DNA of 60,717 nt from Ruminococcus sp. AF41-9 (GCF_003477525.1 NZ_QUDO01000024.1:1-60717), one strand, 5' to 3'; numbered from the stretch's first letter, positions 17,958 to 27,289 are shown. The notes: generated by a model not told the origin, from the letters alone. Made by a program: numbers and translations.

Positions 17958-18626
17958 CTAATTTTCCAGCCGATATCCAATTCCCCGGACGGTTTTCAGG
18001 TTCAGTGTACTTCTGACACTTTTTAATCTTCGCCTCAGAAAATGAATATAATTATCCAGATTTCCATCCTCTACCTCGCTGTCTGCTCCCCAGACACGGT
18101 TGAGGATCACCTCTCTCGGAAGTGTCTGACCAGCGTTTCGAAGCATCAGCTCCAGAAGTGCTCCTTCCCGTTTGGAAGTACATTCCTTTCCGTTTCCTTC
18201 CAGTCTGCCGCTTTCGGGATCAAAAATAAGATCTCCGAGCGATAATACTGCCGTGTCCTCCCATCTTCCGGGTCTTCGAACCATGCACTGTATTCTTGCC
18301 AGAAGTTCTTCGAAGGCAAATGGCTTCACCATATAGTCATCTGCGCCGCCTTTCAGTCCGGTCAGTTTATCCTGTAATTCTCCCAGTGCAGTCAGCATGA
18401 TCACCGGTGTGGAAACATGATTCTTTCTGGCTTCCTGCAAAACAGTGATGCCATCCATGGACGGGAGCATCCGGTCCAGGATCACCAGATCATGACTTCG
18501 TTCTTTCATATAATAAAGCCCTTCTTCTCCGTCATCGCAGATATCTGTCTCATAGCCTTCTTTTTCGAGCTGAAATCTCATGCTCTCTGCCAGTTCCCTG
18601 TCATCCTCTATCAGTAAAATTTTCAT
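17958..18626 (-). CDS. OmpR/PhoB-family response regulator
   Basis: 222 residues. Receiver domain with IEDDRELAE (acidic pocket), phospho-acceptor Asp in LVILDRMLPSMDG (Asp51), conserved Thr in VIMLTALG and Lys in MVKPFAFEELLARI. C-terminal winged-helix domain ending TVRGIGYRLEN. The cognate sensor kinase is divergent at 18770. First gene of the transporter operon and therefore probably controls it. Confidence 0.94.
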   Translation of the reverse strand: MKILLIEDDRELAESMRFQLEKEGYETDICDDGEEGLYYMKERSHDLVILDRMLPSMDGITVLQEARKNHVSTPVIMLTALGELQDKLTGLKGGADDYMVKPFAFEELLARIQCMVRRPGRWEDTAVLSLGDLIFDPESGRLEGNGKECTSKREGALLELMLRNAGQTLPREVILNRVWGADSEVEDGNLDNYIHFLRRRLKSVRSTLNLKTVRGIGYRLEN

Positions 18627-18769
18627 CTGTTTTCATCCTCCTGATCTTTCATTATACATGAGTTTTCTCTAAATTGTCTCTATACTCGGTTACAGGAATT
18701 TTTTTAGAGATTATTTACAGGTTTTCATGATACAATTACCATACAATCTCATAAAGGAGTAAATATTTC
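18627..18769. promoter_or_regulatory. Divergent promoter region between response regulator and sensor kinase
   Basis: Plus strand: TTTACA (18714-18719), 17-bp spacer, TACCAT (18737-18742), then AAAGGAG before the kinase ATG. Minus strand: a TATAAT lies close upstream of the regulator start. Two TTACAGG copies (18690-18696 and 18715-18721) and an inverted CTCTAAA/TTTAGAG pair sit between, plausible sites for the OmpR-type regulator (autoregulation). The sites are inference. Confidence 0.45.
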
Positions 18770-19504
18770 ATGTTTCGCAGACTTCATATTCAAATGACTT
18801 TTTTCTCTGCTCTGATCATCGGCATCGTCATTTTTATTATGACAACTGCCTGTAATTTCATCGCAGAAAACAGCACAGGCCAGAATGCGTGGAATACCTT
18901 TCAGAACAACGCCATCTCCTGTATCTCTCATCTGGAAACGCAGAGTATCATCAGCAGTGACTGGATTTTGCAGGCAGAAAAAAATTATGATATTTCCATG
19001 GATATCAGAGACAACGGAAATTCTCTTTATCTGAAAAAACTACAGACGGATTCTGTGGATGAAACGATTTTCCGGAAGGCAGAAGAAATCTCTGCTGCTT
19101 CCTATGCACTTGATCTTTCCAATCCCGGTGCGGTCAGTAAACTGACAAAACGGATCTTTTTTCAGATGAAAGATTTCTATGTTTCCACTGCTCTGATCCC
19201 CAAGAGCCACGGAACCGTCAGTATGATCATCCTGTATTCCCTGGATTCTGTAAAACACAGGATTCTGTTACAGAGACTTGCATTCTCCGGTGCAGCTTTT
19301 CTGGCAATTCTGGCTCTGAGTATCTGTTCCTGGTTCTTTACCGGAAGAATGATCACTCCCCTGGAAAAAAGCAGGCAGGAACAGACCGAATTTATCGCTG
19401 CTGCCTCCCATGAGCTTCGCTCCCCTCTGGCAGTAATCCTGTCCGGAATCTCTGCCATGAAAAGGCAGATCCGAAAGAACAGGAACATTTTCTTTCAGTC
19501 ATAG
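18770..19504 (+). CDS. Sensor histidine kinase, N-terminal fragment before a frameshift
   Basis: Membrane sensor kinase paired with the divergent regulator. TM1 about 8-27 (TFFSALIIGIVIFIMTTA), extracytoplasmic sensor domain about 30-160, TM2 about 173-195, then HisKA with the H-box FIAAASHELRSPLAVIL. The frame ends at 19504 because the run of four A at 19460-19463 is one base short; with five A it reads AMKKADPKEQEHFLSVIEKE and enters the ATPase fragment at 19522. Confidence 0.88.
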   Translation: MFRRLHIQMTFFSALIIGIVIFIMTTACNFIAENSTGQNAWNTFQNNAISCISHLETQSIISSDWILQAEKNYDISMDIRDNGNSLYLKKLQTDSVDETIFRKAEEISAASYALDLSNPGAVSKLTKRIFFQMKDFYVSTALIPKSHGTVSMIILYSLDSVKHRILLQRLAFSGAAFLAILALSICSWFFTGRMITPLEKSRQEQTEFIAAASHELRSPLAVILSGISAMKRQIRKNRNIFFQS

Positions 19505-19521
19505 AAAAAGAAGGGACACGA

Positions 19522-20046
19522 ATGTCCCTCCTGATAAATGATATGCTCTCTCTGTCAAATGCAGATAACCATTCCTGGAAAATGCATCCGGTTTCCTGTG
19601 AACTGGATACTTTACTTCTGGATACCTACGAAAAATATGAACCCCTGATGCAGGACCACCATATGAAATTTTTCATTGAACTTCCGGAAGAGGAAATCCC
19701 TCCCTGTCCCTGTGACCCGGAAAGGATCAGTCAGGTGCTTGGAATCCTTCTTGACAATGCCATCAGTTATGTCCCCGCAAACGGGAAAATTGTTCTTTCC
19801 CTTTCACAGACCGAAACGCACTTTCTTATCCGCGTCAAAGACAACGGACCCGGTATTCCGGATTCTGCCAAGACTTCTGTTTTCCGGCGTTTTTACCGGG
19901 CAGATTCTGCCAGAAATAACAGGCAGCATTTTGGTCTGGGACTGTGTATTGCATATGAGATCATTTCACTTCATAAAGGAACAATCTCTGTACTGGATAC
20001 CCCGGGCGGTGGTTCTACTTTTCAGATTTCTCTGCCGTTGGCATAA
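19522..20046 (+). CDS. Sensor histidine kinase, ATPase fragment after the frameshift
   Basis: HATPase_c domain of the same kinase: N box DNAISYV, G1 VKDNGPGIP, F box FRRFYRAD, G2 GLGLCIAYEII, ending GGSTFQISLPLA. The ATG at 19522 is an internal Met of the intact protein (MSLLINDMLSLSN, end of the dimerisation helices). In frame with the true coding sequence from about 19464. Confidence 0.85.
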   Translation: MSLLINDMLSLSNADNHSWKMHPVSCELDTLLLDTYEKYEPLMQDHHMKFFIELPEEEIPPCPCDPERISQVLGILLDNAISYVPANGKIVLSLSQTETHFLIRVKDNGPGIPDSAKTSVFRRFYRADSARNNRQHFGLGLCIAYEIISLHKGTISVLDTPGGGSTFQISLPLA

Positions 20047-20068
20047 CACAGTAATTTTCTGTAACATA

Positions 20069-20116
20069 AAAACCGGAACGAACATACGGCTTCTCCCGCA
20101 TATTCGTTCCGGTTTT
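20069..20116. terminator. Bidirectional rho-independent terminator
   Basis: 14-bp perfect stem (20069-20082 with 20103-20116) flanked by A and T runs, between the convergent sensor kinase and MacB-type permease. Works for both strands. Confidence 0.9.
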
Positions 20117-20183
20117 CTAATATTCATTCCTCTGATGGATAGTTCGTTTTACTGAGCTTTATCCCTTTTATTTTTATTATTCT

Positions 20184-21446
20184 TTACTCACTTCTCAGCG
20201 CATCGATCGGATTCAGGTTGGCTGCTTTTACAGAAGGAAGCAGTCCGAATACCACACCGATGATCGTGGAAAACAGTACCGCGATCACAATTGACGGTAC
20301 GCTGATCGCAGTCGGTGAGCCAGTGACTTTTCCCACCACTTTCGACAGACCAATTCCCGTGATTACTCCGATAATACCTCCGATGCTGGTAAGTACGGAC
20401 GCTTCTGTAAGGAACTGTCCCAGGATTGTTTTCTTACGCGCTCCGATCGCCTTTTTCAGGCCAATCTCCTTGGTACGTTCTGTGACAGAAACCAGCATGA
20501 TGTTCATAACACCGATGCCGCCTACCAGAAGAGAAATGCTGGCGATCCAGATCAACTGGTTGTTCGTGCTTTCACTGAGCTTCTGCATATTTCTGACCTG
20601 TTCCATGACATCCTCTGCCTTATACTTCATGGTAGAGGAAGAACCGCTGCTGCTCATACTGCTGATGGAAGCATTCAGGGTATCTGCCGCTGAGCTTCCC
20701 ACTGTACTCATGGTATCTGTGCTGTCTGCTTTTACAATGACATTCTGAGGCACATCAAAACGGAAGGAAATCGGCCAGCAGGTATCCGGGATCATGACGC
20801 TTCCCACAATTGCCTGATAATAATTATAATACTCATCAATGCTGTTAATGGTCGGCTGATAATTCTCATCCTGGCGTACCACCCCTACGATGGTATACGG
20901 TTCCTGGTTGATCTCCACTGTTTTTCCCACGGGATTCTCTGACGGAAACAGATTCTCCGCAGCATTGTCATCGATCAGCGCTACTTTGTTATATTTCTTA
21001 TAATCATCATTTACAAATCCTCTTCCGGACTGAATCACATATCCACAGGTGTTGAGATAATTGACATCAATTCCGTAAACGCTTCCGCCCTGAAGGCTGT
21101 TATTATTATTGTAAATAGATGCACTGGTGCTGTTATAGTAAAAAGTTGCATTCTCCACATGATCCAGATCCATAATTTCTTCTTTCACATCATCCGTCAG
21201 GACAGGTGCTTTGGAAGAATTTCCGTATTCTGCATCATACCGGTTATCTCCGTCATAGAGATATACATTTACGGTATTGGAACCTGCTCCGATCAGGTCC
21301 TCCTTAATCTGTTCACTGGTTCCCTTGATAGTGGAAACAATGGCGATAATGGAGGCGATACCGATGATAATACCAAGCATAGTCAGGAAAGATCTCATCA
21401 TATGTGACCATATTCCCTGAAATGCCAGACGTATATTTTCAATCAT
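20184..21446 (-). CDS. MacB-type ABC transporter permease
   Basis: 420 residues. N-terminal helix (FLTMLGIIIGIASIIAIVST), MacB periplasmic-core domain (LTDDVKEEIMDLDHV, AENLFPSENPVGKTV, PYTIVGVV), then the FtsX-type three-helix C-terminus with GVMNIMLVSVTERTKEIGL and GAR. Partner of the ATPase at 23515. Exporter of antimicrobial peptides or other amphiphiles by family knowledge. Last gene of the 25.7-20.2 kb operon. Confidence 0.93.
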   Translation of the reverse strand: MIENIRLAFQGIWSHMMRSFLTMLGIIIGIASIIAIVSTIKGTSEQIKEDLIGAGSNTVNVYLYDGDNRYDAEYGNSSKAPVLTDDVKEEIMDLDHVENATFYYNSTSASIYNNNNSLQGGSVYGIDVNYLNTCGYVIQSGRGFVNDDYKKYNKVALIDDNAAENLFPSENPVGKTVEINQEPYTIVGVVRQDENYQPTINSIDEYYNYYQAIVGSVMIPDTCWPISFRFDVPQNVIVKADSTDTMSTVGSSAADTLNASISSMSSSGSSSTMKYKAEDVMEQVRNMQKLSESTNNQLIWIASISLLVGGIGVMNIMLVSVTERTKEIGLKKAIGARKKTILGQFLTEASVLTSIGGIIGVITGIGLSKVVGKVTGSPTAISVPSIVIAVLFSTIIGVVFGLLPSVKAANLNPIDALRSE

Positions 21447-21509
21447 AAACTGTCTGCTTCCTCTCCTTTCTCAGCAGGATCTTACTGATATGGCCTGTTG
21501 GCACACCAG

Positions 21510-23510
21510 TTAATATCCATACATATCATTCAGGCTGACTTCTTTTGTCTTCGCGCCTTCTTTTACATCTTTTCCATATGGGAAAGCGATCAGATCATCC
21601 GAAGTAATGCCTCCCTTGACAATGACACTGTATCCGTTATCCACAGTCGATCCTACGGTAAGTTCCTGTTTCTTCAGAACACCGTTCTCGTCTTTGTAAA
21701 CATAGCTCTTACCGTTCTCGCTTCTGACAAATGCTTTCTGGATGACCATGCTTCCTTCCGAAGAAGAGGCTTCGTAAGTGATCGTTACGTAGTCCTGATC
21801 CTCTAACTGAAGGCTCTTGTCTGTCACCACAGCAGTAAATGCATAATAGGATACATTCGGATTGCTGTCTCCGTAATAGCTGTTGGAAGTTACCGGATAT
21901 TCAGATACATCCATCACTTCAGCTTCAAATGATCCGCTGGTATAACTGGTACAGTTAAGCACTGTTCCCTCTGTGATCTCATCCAGCATCAGCTCACTTA
22001 TGGAACCAATGACATAAAATCCGTCACTGCTCTTAACTTTGATCAGTGCATTTCCATCTGTGGTTTCTCCACTTGTATCCCCTACATAGGTAACAGTTCC
22101 GTCCAGTTTACTGCTGATCAGTTTTTTATTTGCTTTCTTCTCAAGCTGTGAAATCTTGATATCACTTTCCTGGATATCCAGTTTCAGGCTGGCAATTTTG
22201 CTTCTCTGATACTTGATGGCATCTGCTCTGGAAATCGGAGTGCCTGTAGGTTCTGCCGGATCATATCCACCGGGATTGTCATCATCCGGAATTTCATCAT
22301 CGTCATATTTTGAGGCATCTGCCAGAGTAAATTCCACTTCTGCAAATTCATACACCGGCTGCTCCAGAAGACTTCCGTTGATCAGATAATATCCTGTACA
22401 GGATTCTTTTCTGTTTTCATAATCTGCAATCGTATCATTCTGGTGAAATTCAAGCTGATACCAGTAGCCACCCTGATGTACGATTTTCGTTCCATCCGAA
22501 CTGTAGCCTGCCAGTCTGTTAAAGAAGGAACCCATAACCGTGACTTTCTCTTTTGCACTGCTGCACAGGAAAACATACGGGTCTTCTTTGGTACCGCTTC
22601 CGGTAAACGGAATGGATTCGCCGTCCAGTTTCTGGTAAAAAGGTTCATTTCCATCTGTAATGTTCGGATCACCTTTTATGTAATATGGGTCAAAATAATT
22701 CGTATGATCATCCAAAACAGGAGTCGGTGTCGGTGAAGGCACAGGAGAATCATTCGTTCCTGAATTGAATGAATTTTTGTTACTGCCATCTTCGAAATCA
22801 CTTGCAGATGGATCTGTATAGGAAGGAATATCGTTGGAAGCATCTGCCGGTCCTGTGATAGTTTCTGCGGAGGATGCATCTGCCGTATCTGTATCAGTTC
22901 CGGTGGAAGCTGCATCCGCAGTTGTGTCTGTTGTTCCGCCATCCGTAAACGCAGTCACCAGAAGCGGGTGGATCGCAGCGGCCAGATAAGTTCCGGACAT
23001 GTCTGCCGCTGAAGACATTGTATTATCCTGTGCCAGATCATCCGCACTGTCAGAATCTGTTCCATGAGTTCCAAGATTATCTGCATCTGTGGAACCATCT
23101 GTTTCCTCGACCGGACCTCCGTTTAACAGACTGTTCAGTCTGTTTACTGCTTTATTTAAATCCTGTTCCTGTTTCTGTTTCTTCAGTTTCGCAATATTTA
23201 ATTCCATTTCCACCAGAGTGGTGTCAAAGGAAATCAGCGGATCATCTTTTTTGACCGCATCCCCTTTCGCCACATAAACCTGGTCAATGATCAGGTCTTT
23301 GTCCCCGGTCACTGTCTGAGTGGCGCTGGAAGACACCGTTCCGTCAATAGTGGTATTGGGCGTATAGTAATCCTGAAGCAGACCGCTGACAGAAGTGACA
23401 CTGACCGTTTTCTGGCTGTTCTTTTTTAACTGCATCAGTCCTGCCGTGATTCCGGTTCCTGCCACAGCCACCACCAGCACACCTGCAATGATTTTCTTTA
23501 CCTTACCCAT
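21510..23510 (-). CDS. Large HlyD/MacA-type adaptor with a 300-residue insertion
   Basis: 666 residues. N-terminal anchor, lipoyl half (VYVAKGDAVKKDDPLISF), first coiled-coil helix (about 110-135), then a long insertion (about 136-425). The insertion is Asp/Ser/Thr-rich and encloses a globular segment (DGESIPFTGSGTKEDPYVF, GGYWYQLEFHQNDTI). The second helix (KYQRSKIASLKLDIQ), the second lipoyl half and the beta-barrels follow. The insertion sits at the tip of the hairpin, where Gram-negative MacA meets TolC. A Gram-positive cell has no TolC, so the tip may serve another role, for example wall contact. Four bases separate it from the ATPase gene. Confidence 0.85.
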   Translation of the reverse strand: MGKVKKIIAGVLVVAVAGTGITAGLMQLKKNSQKTVSVTSVSGLLQDYYTPNTTIDGTVSSSATQTVTGDKDLIIDQVYVAKGDAVKKDDPLISFDTTLVEMELNIAKLKKQKQEQDLNKAVNRLNSLLNGGPVEETDGSTDADNLGTHGTDSDSADDLAQDNTMSSAADMSGTYLAAAIHPLLVTAFTDGGTTDTTADAASTGTDTDTADASSAETITGPADASNDIPSYTDPSASDFEDGSNKNSFNSGTNDSPVPSPTPTPVLDDHTNYFDPYYIKGDPNITDGNEPFYQKLDGESIPFTGSGTKEDPYVFLCSSAKEKVTVMGSFFNRLAGYSSDGTKIVHQGGYWYQLEFHQNDTIADYENRKESCTGYYLINGSLLEQPVYEFAEVEFTLADASKYDDDEIPDDDNPGGYDPAEPTGTPISRADAIKYQRSKIASLKLDIQESDIKISQLEKKANKKLISSKLDGTVTYVGDTSGETTDGNALIKVKSSDGFYVIGSISELMLDEITEGTVLNCTSYTSGSFEAEVMDVSEYPVTSNSYYGDSNPNVSYYAFTAVVTDKSLQLEDQDYVTITYEASSSEGSMVIQKAFVRSENGKSYVYKDENGVLKKQELTVGSTVDNGYSVIVKGGITSDDLIAFPYGKDVKEGAKTKEVSLNDMYGY

Positions 23511-23514
23511 GGGA

Positions 23515-24186
23515 TCACCTCTTTTCCTGAAGGATACCGTCTTTTATGGTAACCACTCTCTTGGCATGTGCTGCGATCTCCGCATCATGGGTGATCATCA
23601 GAACCGAAACCCCCTCATCATTGAGCCTCTGAAAAAGCTCCATGACCTGTGCTCCTGATTTACTGTCCAGCGCACCGGTAGGTTCATCTGCAAGTAAAAG
23701 TTTCGGATTATTTACAATAGCTCTGGCAATGGCAACCCTCTGCATCTGACCACCGGATAACTGGTTTGGTTTAAAGTCAACACGGTCTGCCAGACCCACT
23801 CTGTCAAGTGCCTTCAAAGCCCGCTCTCTTCTTTCTTTCTTTGGCACACGGGCATAATTTAACGGCATCTCCACATTCGCAAGGGCACTCTGCTTCGGAA
23901 GCAGATGAAAGCTCTGAAATACAAAGCCGATTTTATTCAGCCGGATATCCGACATGGCATTCTCTGAACACGCCTTGATATCCTGTCCATCCAGAAAGAA
24001 GGTTCCTTCTGTCTGTTTGTCCAGACATCCGATAATATTCATCAATGTGGTTTTTCCGGAACCGGAAGGTCCCATGATTGCCACATATTCTCCCTCTTCC
24101 ATTGAAAAATTTACATCTTTTAATACCGGAACTTTCATTTTCCCCTGCTGGTACTCTTTATAAATTCCCTTTAATTCCAGTATCAT
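23515..24186 (-). CDS. MacB/LolD-type ABC transporter ATPase
   Basis: 223 residues, full length. Walker A GPSGSGKTTLM, Q-loop FQSFHLLP, signature LSGGQMQRVAIARAI, Walker B LLLADEPTGALD, and H-loop MITHD. Powers the MacB-type permease at 20184. The start overlaps the upstream adaptor stop (ATGA). It is the only ABC ATPase in the window and may also serve the MacB-like permease at 10894. Confidence 0.96.
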   Translation of the reverse strand: MILELKGIYKEYQQGKMKVPVLKDVNFSMEEGEYVAIMGPSGSGKTTLMNIIGCLDKQTEGTFFLDGQDIKACSENAMSDIRLNKIGFVFQSFHLLPKQSALANVEMPLNYARVPKKERRERALKALDRVGLADRVDFKPNQLSGGQMQRVAIARAIVNNPKLLLADEPTGALDSKSGAQVMELFQRLNDEGVSVLMITHDAEIAAHAKRVVTIKDGILQEKR

Positions 24187-25706
24187 TCTATTCCCTCCGT
24201 ATCTTCATCCGCAGTCATTCCCGGTGCCTCGTCCATTGGGACCAGGTCTTCATTCGGGTCAAGGACATCTTCGGAATCATCACTGAAAGAATCTTCCATA
24301 TCTGCCTCTGAAGAATCGCTTTCATAAGTATCTGTGTAAGGTTCCAGATCTGCGGAAGCACCGTCATAAGACTCCATATCTACACTGTCATCCATATTCA
24401 TGGACTCATCATCATACTGGTAGTCCGCATCCATATCAGAAAGTCCCTCCATACCGCTGTTGAGAGTCTGGGCAAGATCACCCACCTCTGTTTTCGTGCC
24501 TTCTTCCAGCGCATCTGTCGGGAATGCAATGCTGTCCTTCTTTGTCAGACCATCTACGATCTCATACTCGCCAAGATCCTCGTCGTGTTTTCCGAGAGTC
24601 ACATAACGTTTCTCCAGTTTCTTCTTATCATTGGCAGCCCATACATAAGGTTCATTGGTATCTGCATCCACAATATAATAATCACTGAGCCACAGACCAT
24701 CTTTCTGCTCATCCTGTCCGATGTCTCTCTCTATGTAAACATGCTGTCCGAGCATCAGACCATCTGAAGAATCCAGTTCCACATAAAACGGATAGGAAGT
24801 AGAGGAGGTCTGATCATCGCTGGTACTGCTCATTCCCCAGTAATTGTTGCTGTCATCCTCTGTACTTCCATTATTCACATCAATAGAGCCCATCATTCCC
24901 TTCCATGTCTTGGTACTGTCTACTCTGGAACGGATGATCACGGCCTCCCCCGGAATAATAGAATCCCGGTTCTGTTCATTTACTTTACCTTTTACCCGGT
25001 AAGCACCGGTGCTCAGGATCGTAATAAATGCTGAACTGTCAGAACTGCTGTTATTGGACATATTGTCCATCGCACTGCTGTCATCTACAGAATCTCCGTC
25101 ATCCGTGCTCATCTTGGAGGTATCAATCTTCTGGATCACACCGTCGATCTCACTTCGTACTTCTGTGTTGGTGGTCGCACTCTGCAGTTTCTCAATCTCC
25201 GCAGTTTTGCTCTTCTGGCTGTATTCATTTTTCTTGAGATTCATCTTATTTGTCTCAATCTCAATGGTATAGGAAAGCTGATCCTCTGCTTTTGCCTTTT
25301 TCTTCTCCGCTTCCAGGGTGGCAATCTGCTCTTTCAGACTGATGGCTTCATTTTTCAGTCTGTCCAGGTCAAGCTGTGACTGCTTCAGATCATCCTCAAT
25401 ACTGCTGAGATCATATTCAAAAAGAAGCTGTCCGGCTTTTACCTCATCTCCGGTCTTTACCTGGACTTCTTTTACCTTACGGCCGCTCTCTATTTTTACA
25501 TTTACCGTTTCCTGCGGTTCCACAACACCCGCGAAACGATTGGTAGCTGCTGATTCCGTTCCTGTGATCACACTGACACTGGATACATACACCACACTGT
25601 CACTGGAACTGCCGGCATCTTTTCCATAGAAATAATACCATGCACCTGTACCAATCCCTCCTGCGAGGATCAGAATCCCCAGGACGATAAGGATACGTTT
25701 CTTCAT
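24183..25706 (-). CDS. HlyD/MacA-type adaptor with acidic C-terminal tail
   Basis: 507 residues. N-terminal anchor (ILIVLGILILAGGIGTGAWYYF), lipoyl half (VKTGDEVKAGQLLFEYDLS), coiled-coil hairpin with Lys/Glu-rich helices, the EIDGVIQKI half, barrel domains, then about 110 residues very rich in Asp, Glu, Ser and Met (YQYDDESMNMDDSVDME). First gene of the operon adaptor-ATPase-adaptor-permease; AAGGAGG precedes the start. Two different adaptors around a single ATPase/permease pair are unusual. Confidence 0.88.
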   Translation of the reverse strand: MKKRILIVLGILILAGGIGTGAWYYFYGKDAGSSSDSVVYVSSVSVITGTESAATNRFAGVVEPQETVNVKIESGRKVKEVQVKTGDEVKAGQLLFEYDLSSIEDDLKQSQLDLDRLKNEAISLKEQIATLEAEKKKAKAEDQLSYTIEIETNKMNLKKNEYSQKSKTAEIEKLQSATTNTEVRSEIDGVIQKIDTSKMSTDDGDSVDDSSAMDNMSNNSSSDSSAFITILSTGAYRVKGKVNEQNRDSIIPGEAVIIRSRVDSTKTWKGMMGSIDVNNGSTEDDSNNYWGMSSTSDDQTSSTSYPFYVELDSSDGLMLGQHVYIERDIGQDEQKDGLWLSDYYIVDADTNEPYVWAANDKKKLEKRYVTLGKHDEDLGEYEIVDGLTKKDSIAFPTDALEEGTKTEVGDLAQTLNSGMEGLSDMDADYQYDDESMNMDDSVDMESYDGASADLEPYTDTYESDSSEADMEDSFSDDSEDVLDPNEDLVPMDEAPGMTADEDTEGIE

Positions 25707-25744
25707 TGCTGCCTCCTTATAGTTTGTTTTTCTGATATTCTGTT

Positions 25745-25750
25745 ATTATA
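25745..25750 (-). promoter_or_regulatory. -10 box upstream of the efflux operon
   Basis: TATAAT on the minus strand about 40 bases upstream of the adaptor start. No recognisable -35 at 17 bp, which fits an activator-dependent promoter. Confidence 0.35.
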
Positions 25751-25894
25751 CACTATCTCTTTTTCATATCTGATTTTTTCACTTTCCTATCATAGCAGAT
25801 TCTTCTCCAAAATAAAAGTATCTGTGGAAAATGGTGCACTTTTCACAAAAATTTCATTCTTTTTTCAGCAGAATCGTTCACTATTTTCGTCTTT

Positions 25895-25923
25895 TTGACA
25901 GACAATAAAAAATCTGATAGAAT
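25895..25923 (+). promoter_or_regulatory. Sigma-A promoter of the lipoprotein gene
   Basis: Perfect TTGACA (25895-25900), 17-bp spacer, TAGAAT (25918-25923), 100 bases upstream of the lipoprotein start; the transcript has a leader of about 90 bases. Confidence 0.75.
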
Positions 25924-26022
25924 AACCTTACTGTTCGTAAAAAAGTAACGGTTACTGTTCCCTGATGGTTCGCAGCGGTTACAGGCAATCGTCAACACTG
26001 TTATCAGAAAGGAAAAACACAT

Positions 26023-27183
26023 ATGAAGATATACAGGCATCTGATTCCTGTGCTTTCTCTTCTTCTGCTCCTTCTTGTCATCCCTGCGATCAGCGGATGT
26101 TCCCACAAAGACCGGTCGGATGCTAAAGAAGTAGTCAAAAGCGAACTGGATCAGTTAAAAAATCCGGACTCCAAAACCGTCCAAAAATATATCTCCTATA
26201 AAGAACTTTTTCCGGACGCTACGGAGAATACCCGGCTTTCAAACGAAATCAAAGAAGTATTTTCCCTCTTTTTCCAGAAATTTGATTACAAAATTCTGGA
26301 TATCAGCGTCGACAACGAGAAAAAAACTGCCCAGGCATCCCTGCGGCTTACTACGATTGATGCCCAGGCTCTTGCTACGGATTTTGCCACTGCCCTGTTA
26401 CAGACAGAAATTATTGAGGCTGCTCAGGCACAGTCAGGAAATACCAAAAATTCTTCCCATTCTCTGGAAAGTCATTACCTGATCCTGAATCAGCTCCTCA
26501 CTTCCAATGAATATCAGTCCACAGAGACAGACTGCACCGTTCATCTGGTAAACAAAGGCACTGCGCAAAAACAGAAATGGGAAATCAAACGCACCCGTTC
26601 CCTTGAGAATGACCTTGTCGGCGGTCTTATAGTCTGTCTGTCTGATTCAGATATTCTTTCACCCCAGGCTACGCTTGCCGTTTATCTTGATACCCTTAAG
26701 AAAATGAATCTGGATGAAATGAGTTCTTATCTGGGAGTTCTGAGCATTATGAACACATCCGACACTTCCAGAAATTCTATTGCAGAAGCTCTTGTTTCAC
26801 AGGTACATCAGAATTTTAATTATGTCATTGTGTCCGAAAGTACCAATGGATATAATGCGACTGTCACCACCAGGATCACCACTTTTGACAGCGATGCGAT
26901 CCTGTCTGACTATCAGACCAAACTGGACTCATATATCGCTTCTGCGGATGCTGTGATCGACGGTTCCCGGAAACGATATGATACCTCTCTGGATCTTCTT
27001 CTGGAAAGTATTCATTCCAATACGTCCACCGTTACCAGCGATGTCGATTTTGTCCTCATCAATGACGGCGTTTCCTGGAAACTTCAGGATGAGGGAAACA
27101 CACTCGGAAATGCAATCTTCGGCCCACTTGCGGACTCCTCCCTCAGTGATTCCATCGATGCCTCCCTGGATCAGACGGAATGA
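26023..27183 (+). CDS. Lipoprotein with two similar domains, function unknown
   Basis: 386 residues. Signal peptide with lipobox AISGC (Cys at about 26). The mature part contains two copies of one fold: about 45-205 and 220-380, each with a helix, a DYKILDISV/NYVIVSEST strand and a TTIDAQALATDFATAL / TTFDSDAILSDYQTKL segment. Both close with a strand before a Trp (KWEIKR, SWKLQD). Resembles the DUF5105/DUF4878-like lipoproteins common in Firmicutes. Own strong promoter and terminator; stands beside the efflux operon on the other strand. Confidence 0.72.
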   Translation: MKIYRHLIPVLSLLLLLLVIPAISGCSHKDRSDAKEVVKSELDQLKNPDSKTVQKYISYKELFPDATENTRLSNEIKEVFSLFFQKFDYKILDISVDNEKKTAQASLRLTTIDAQALATDFATALLQTEIIEAAQAQSGNTKNSSHSLESHYLILNQLLTSNEYQSTETDCTVHLVNKGTAQKQKWEIKRTRSLENDLVGGLIVCLSDSDILSPQATLAVYLDTLKKMNLDEMSSYLGVLSIMNTSDTSRNSIAEALVSQVHQNFNYVIVSESTNGYNATVTTRITTFDSDAILSDYQTKLDSYIASADAVIDGSRKRYDTSLDLLLESIHSNTSTVTSDVDFVLINDGVSWKLQDEGNTLGNAIFGPLADSSLSDSIDASLDQTE

Positions 27184-27249
27184 TCATAAAAGATATGAGG
27201 ATATAAGCATATAAAGTCTGAAAAATATAAACAGAAATCATAACAGAAA

Positions 27250-27289
27250 AAGCAGAAAGATGCCGTCTTCCCATCTTTCTGGCTTTTTC
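27250..27289 (+). terminator. Rho-independent terminator of the lipoprotein gene
   Basis: 9-bp stem (27254-27262 with 27272-27280), extended by AAGC/GCTT around a bulged G, followed by TTTTTCTG. Confidence 0.8.
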
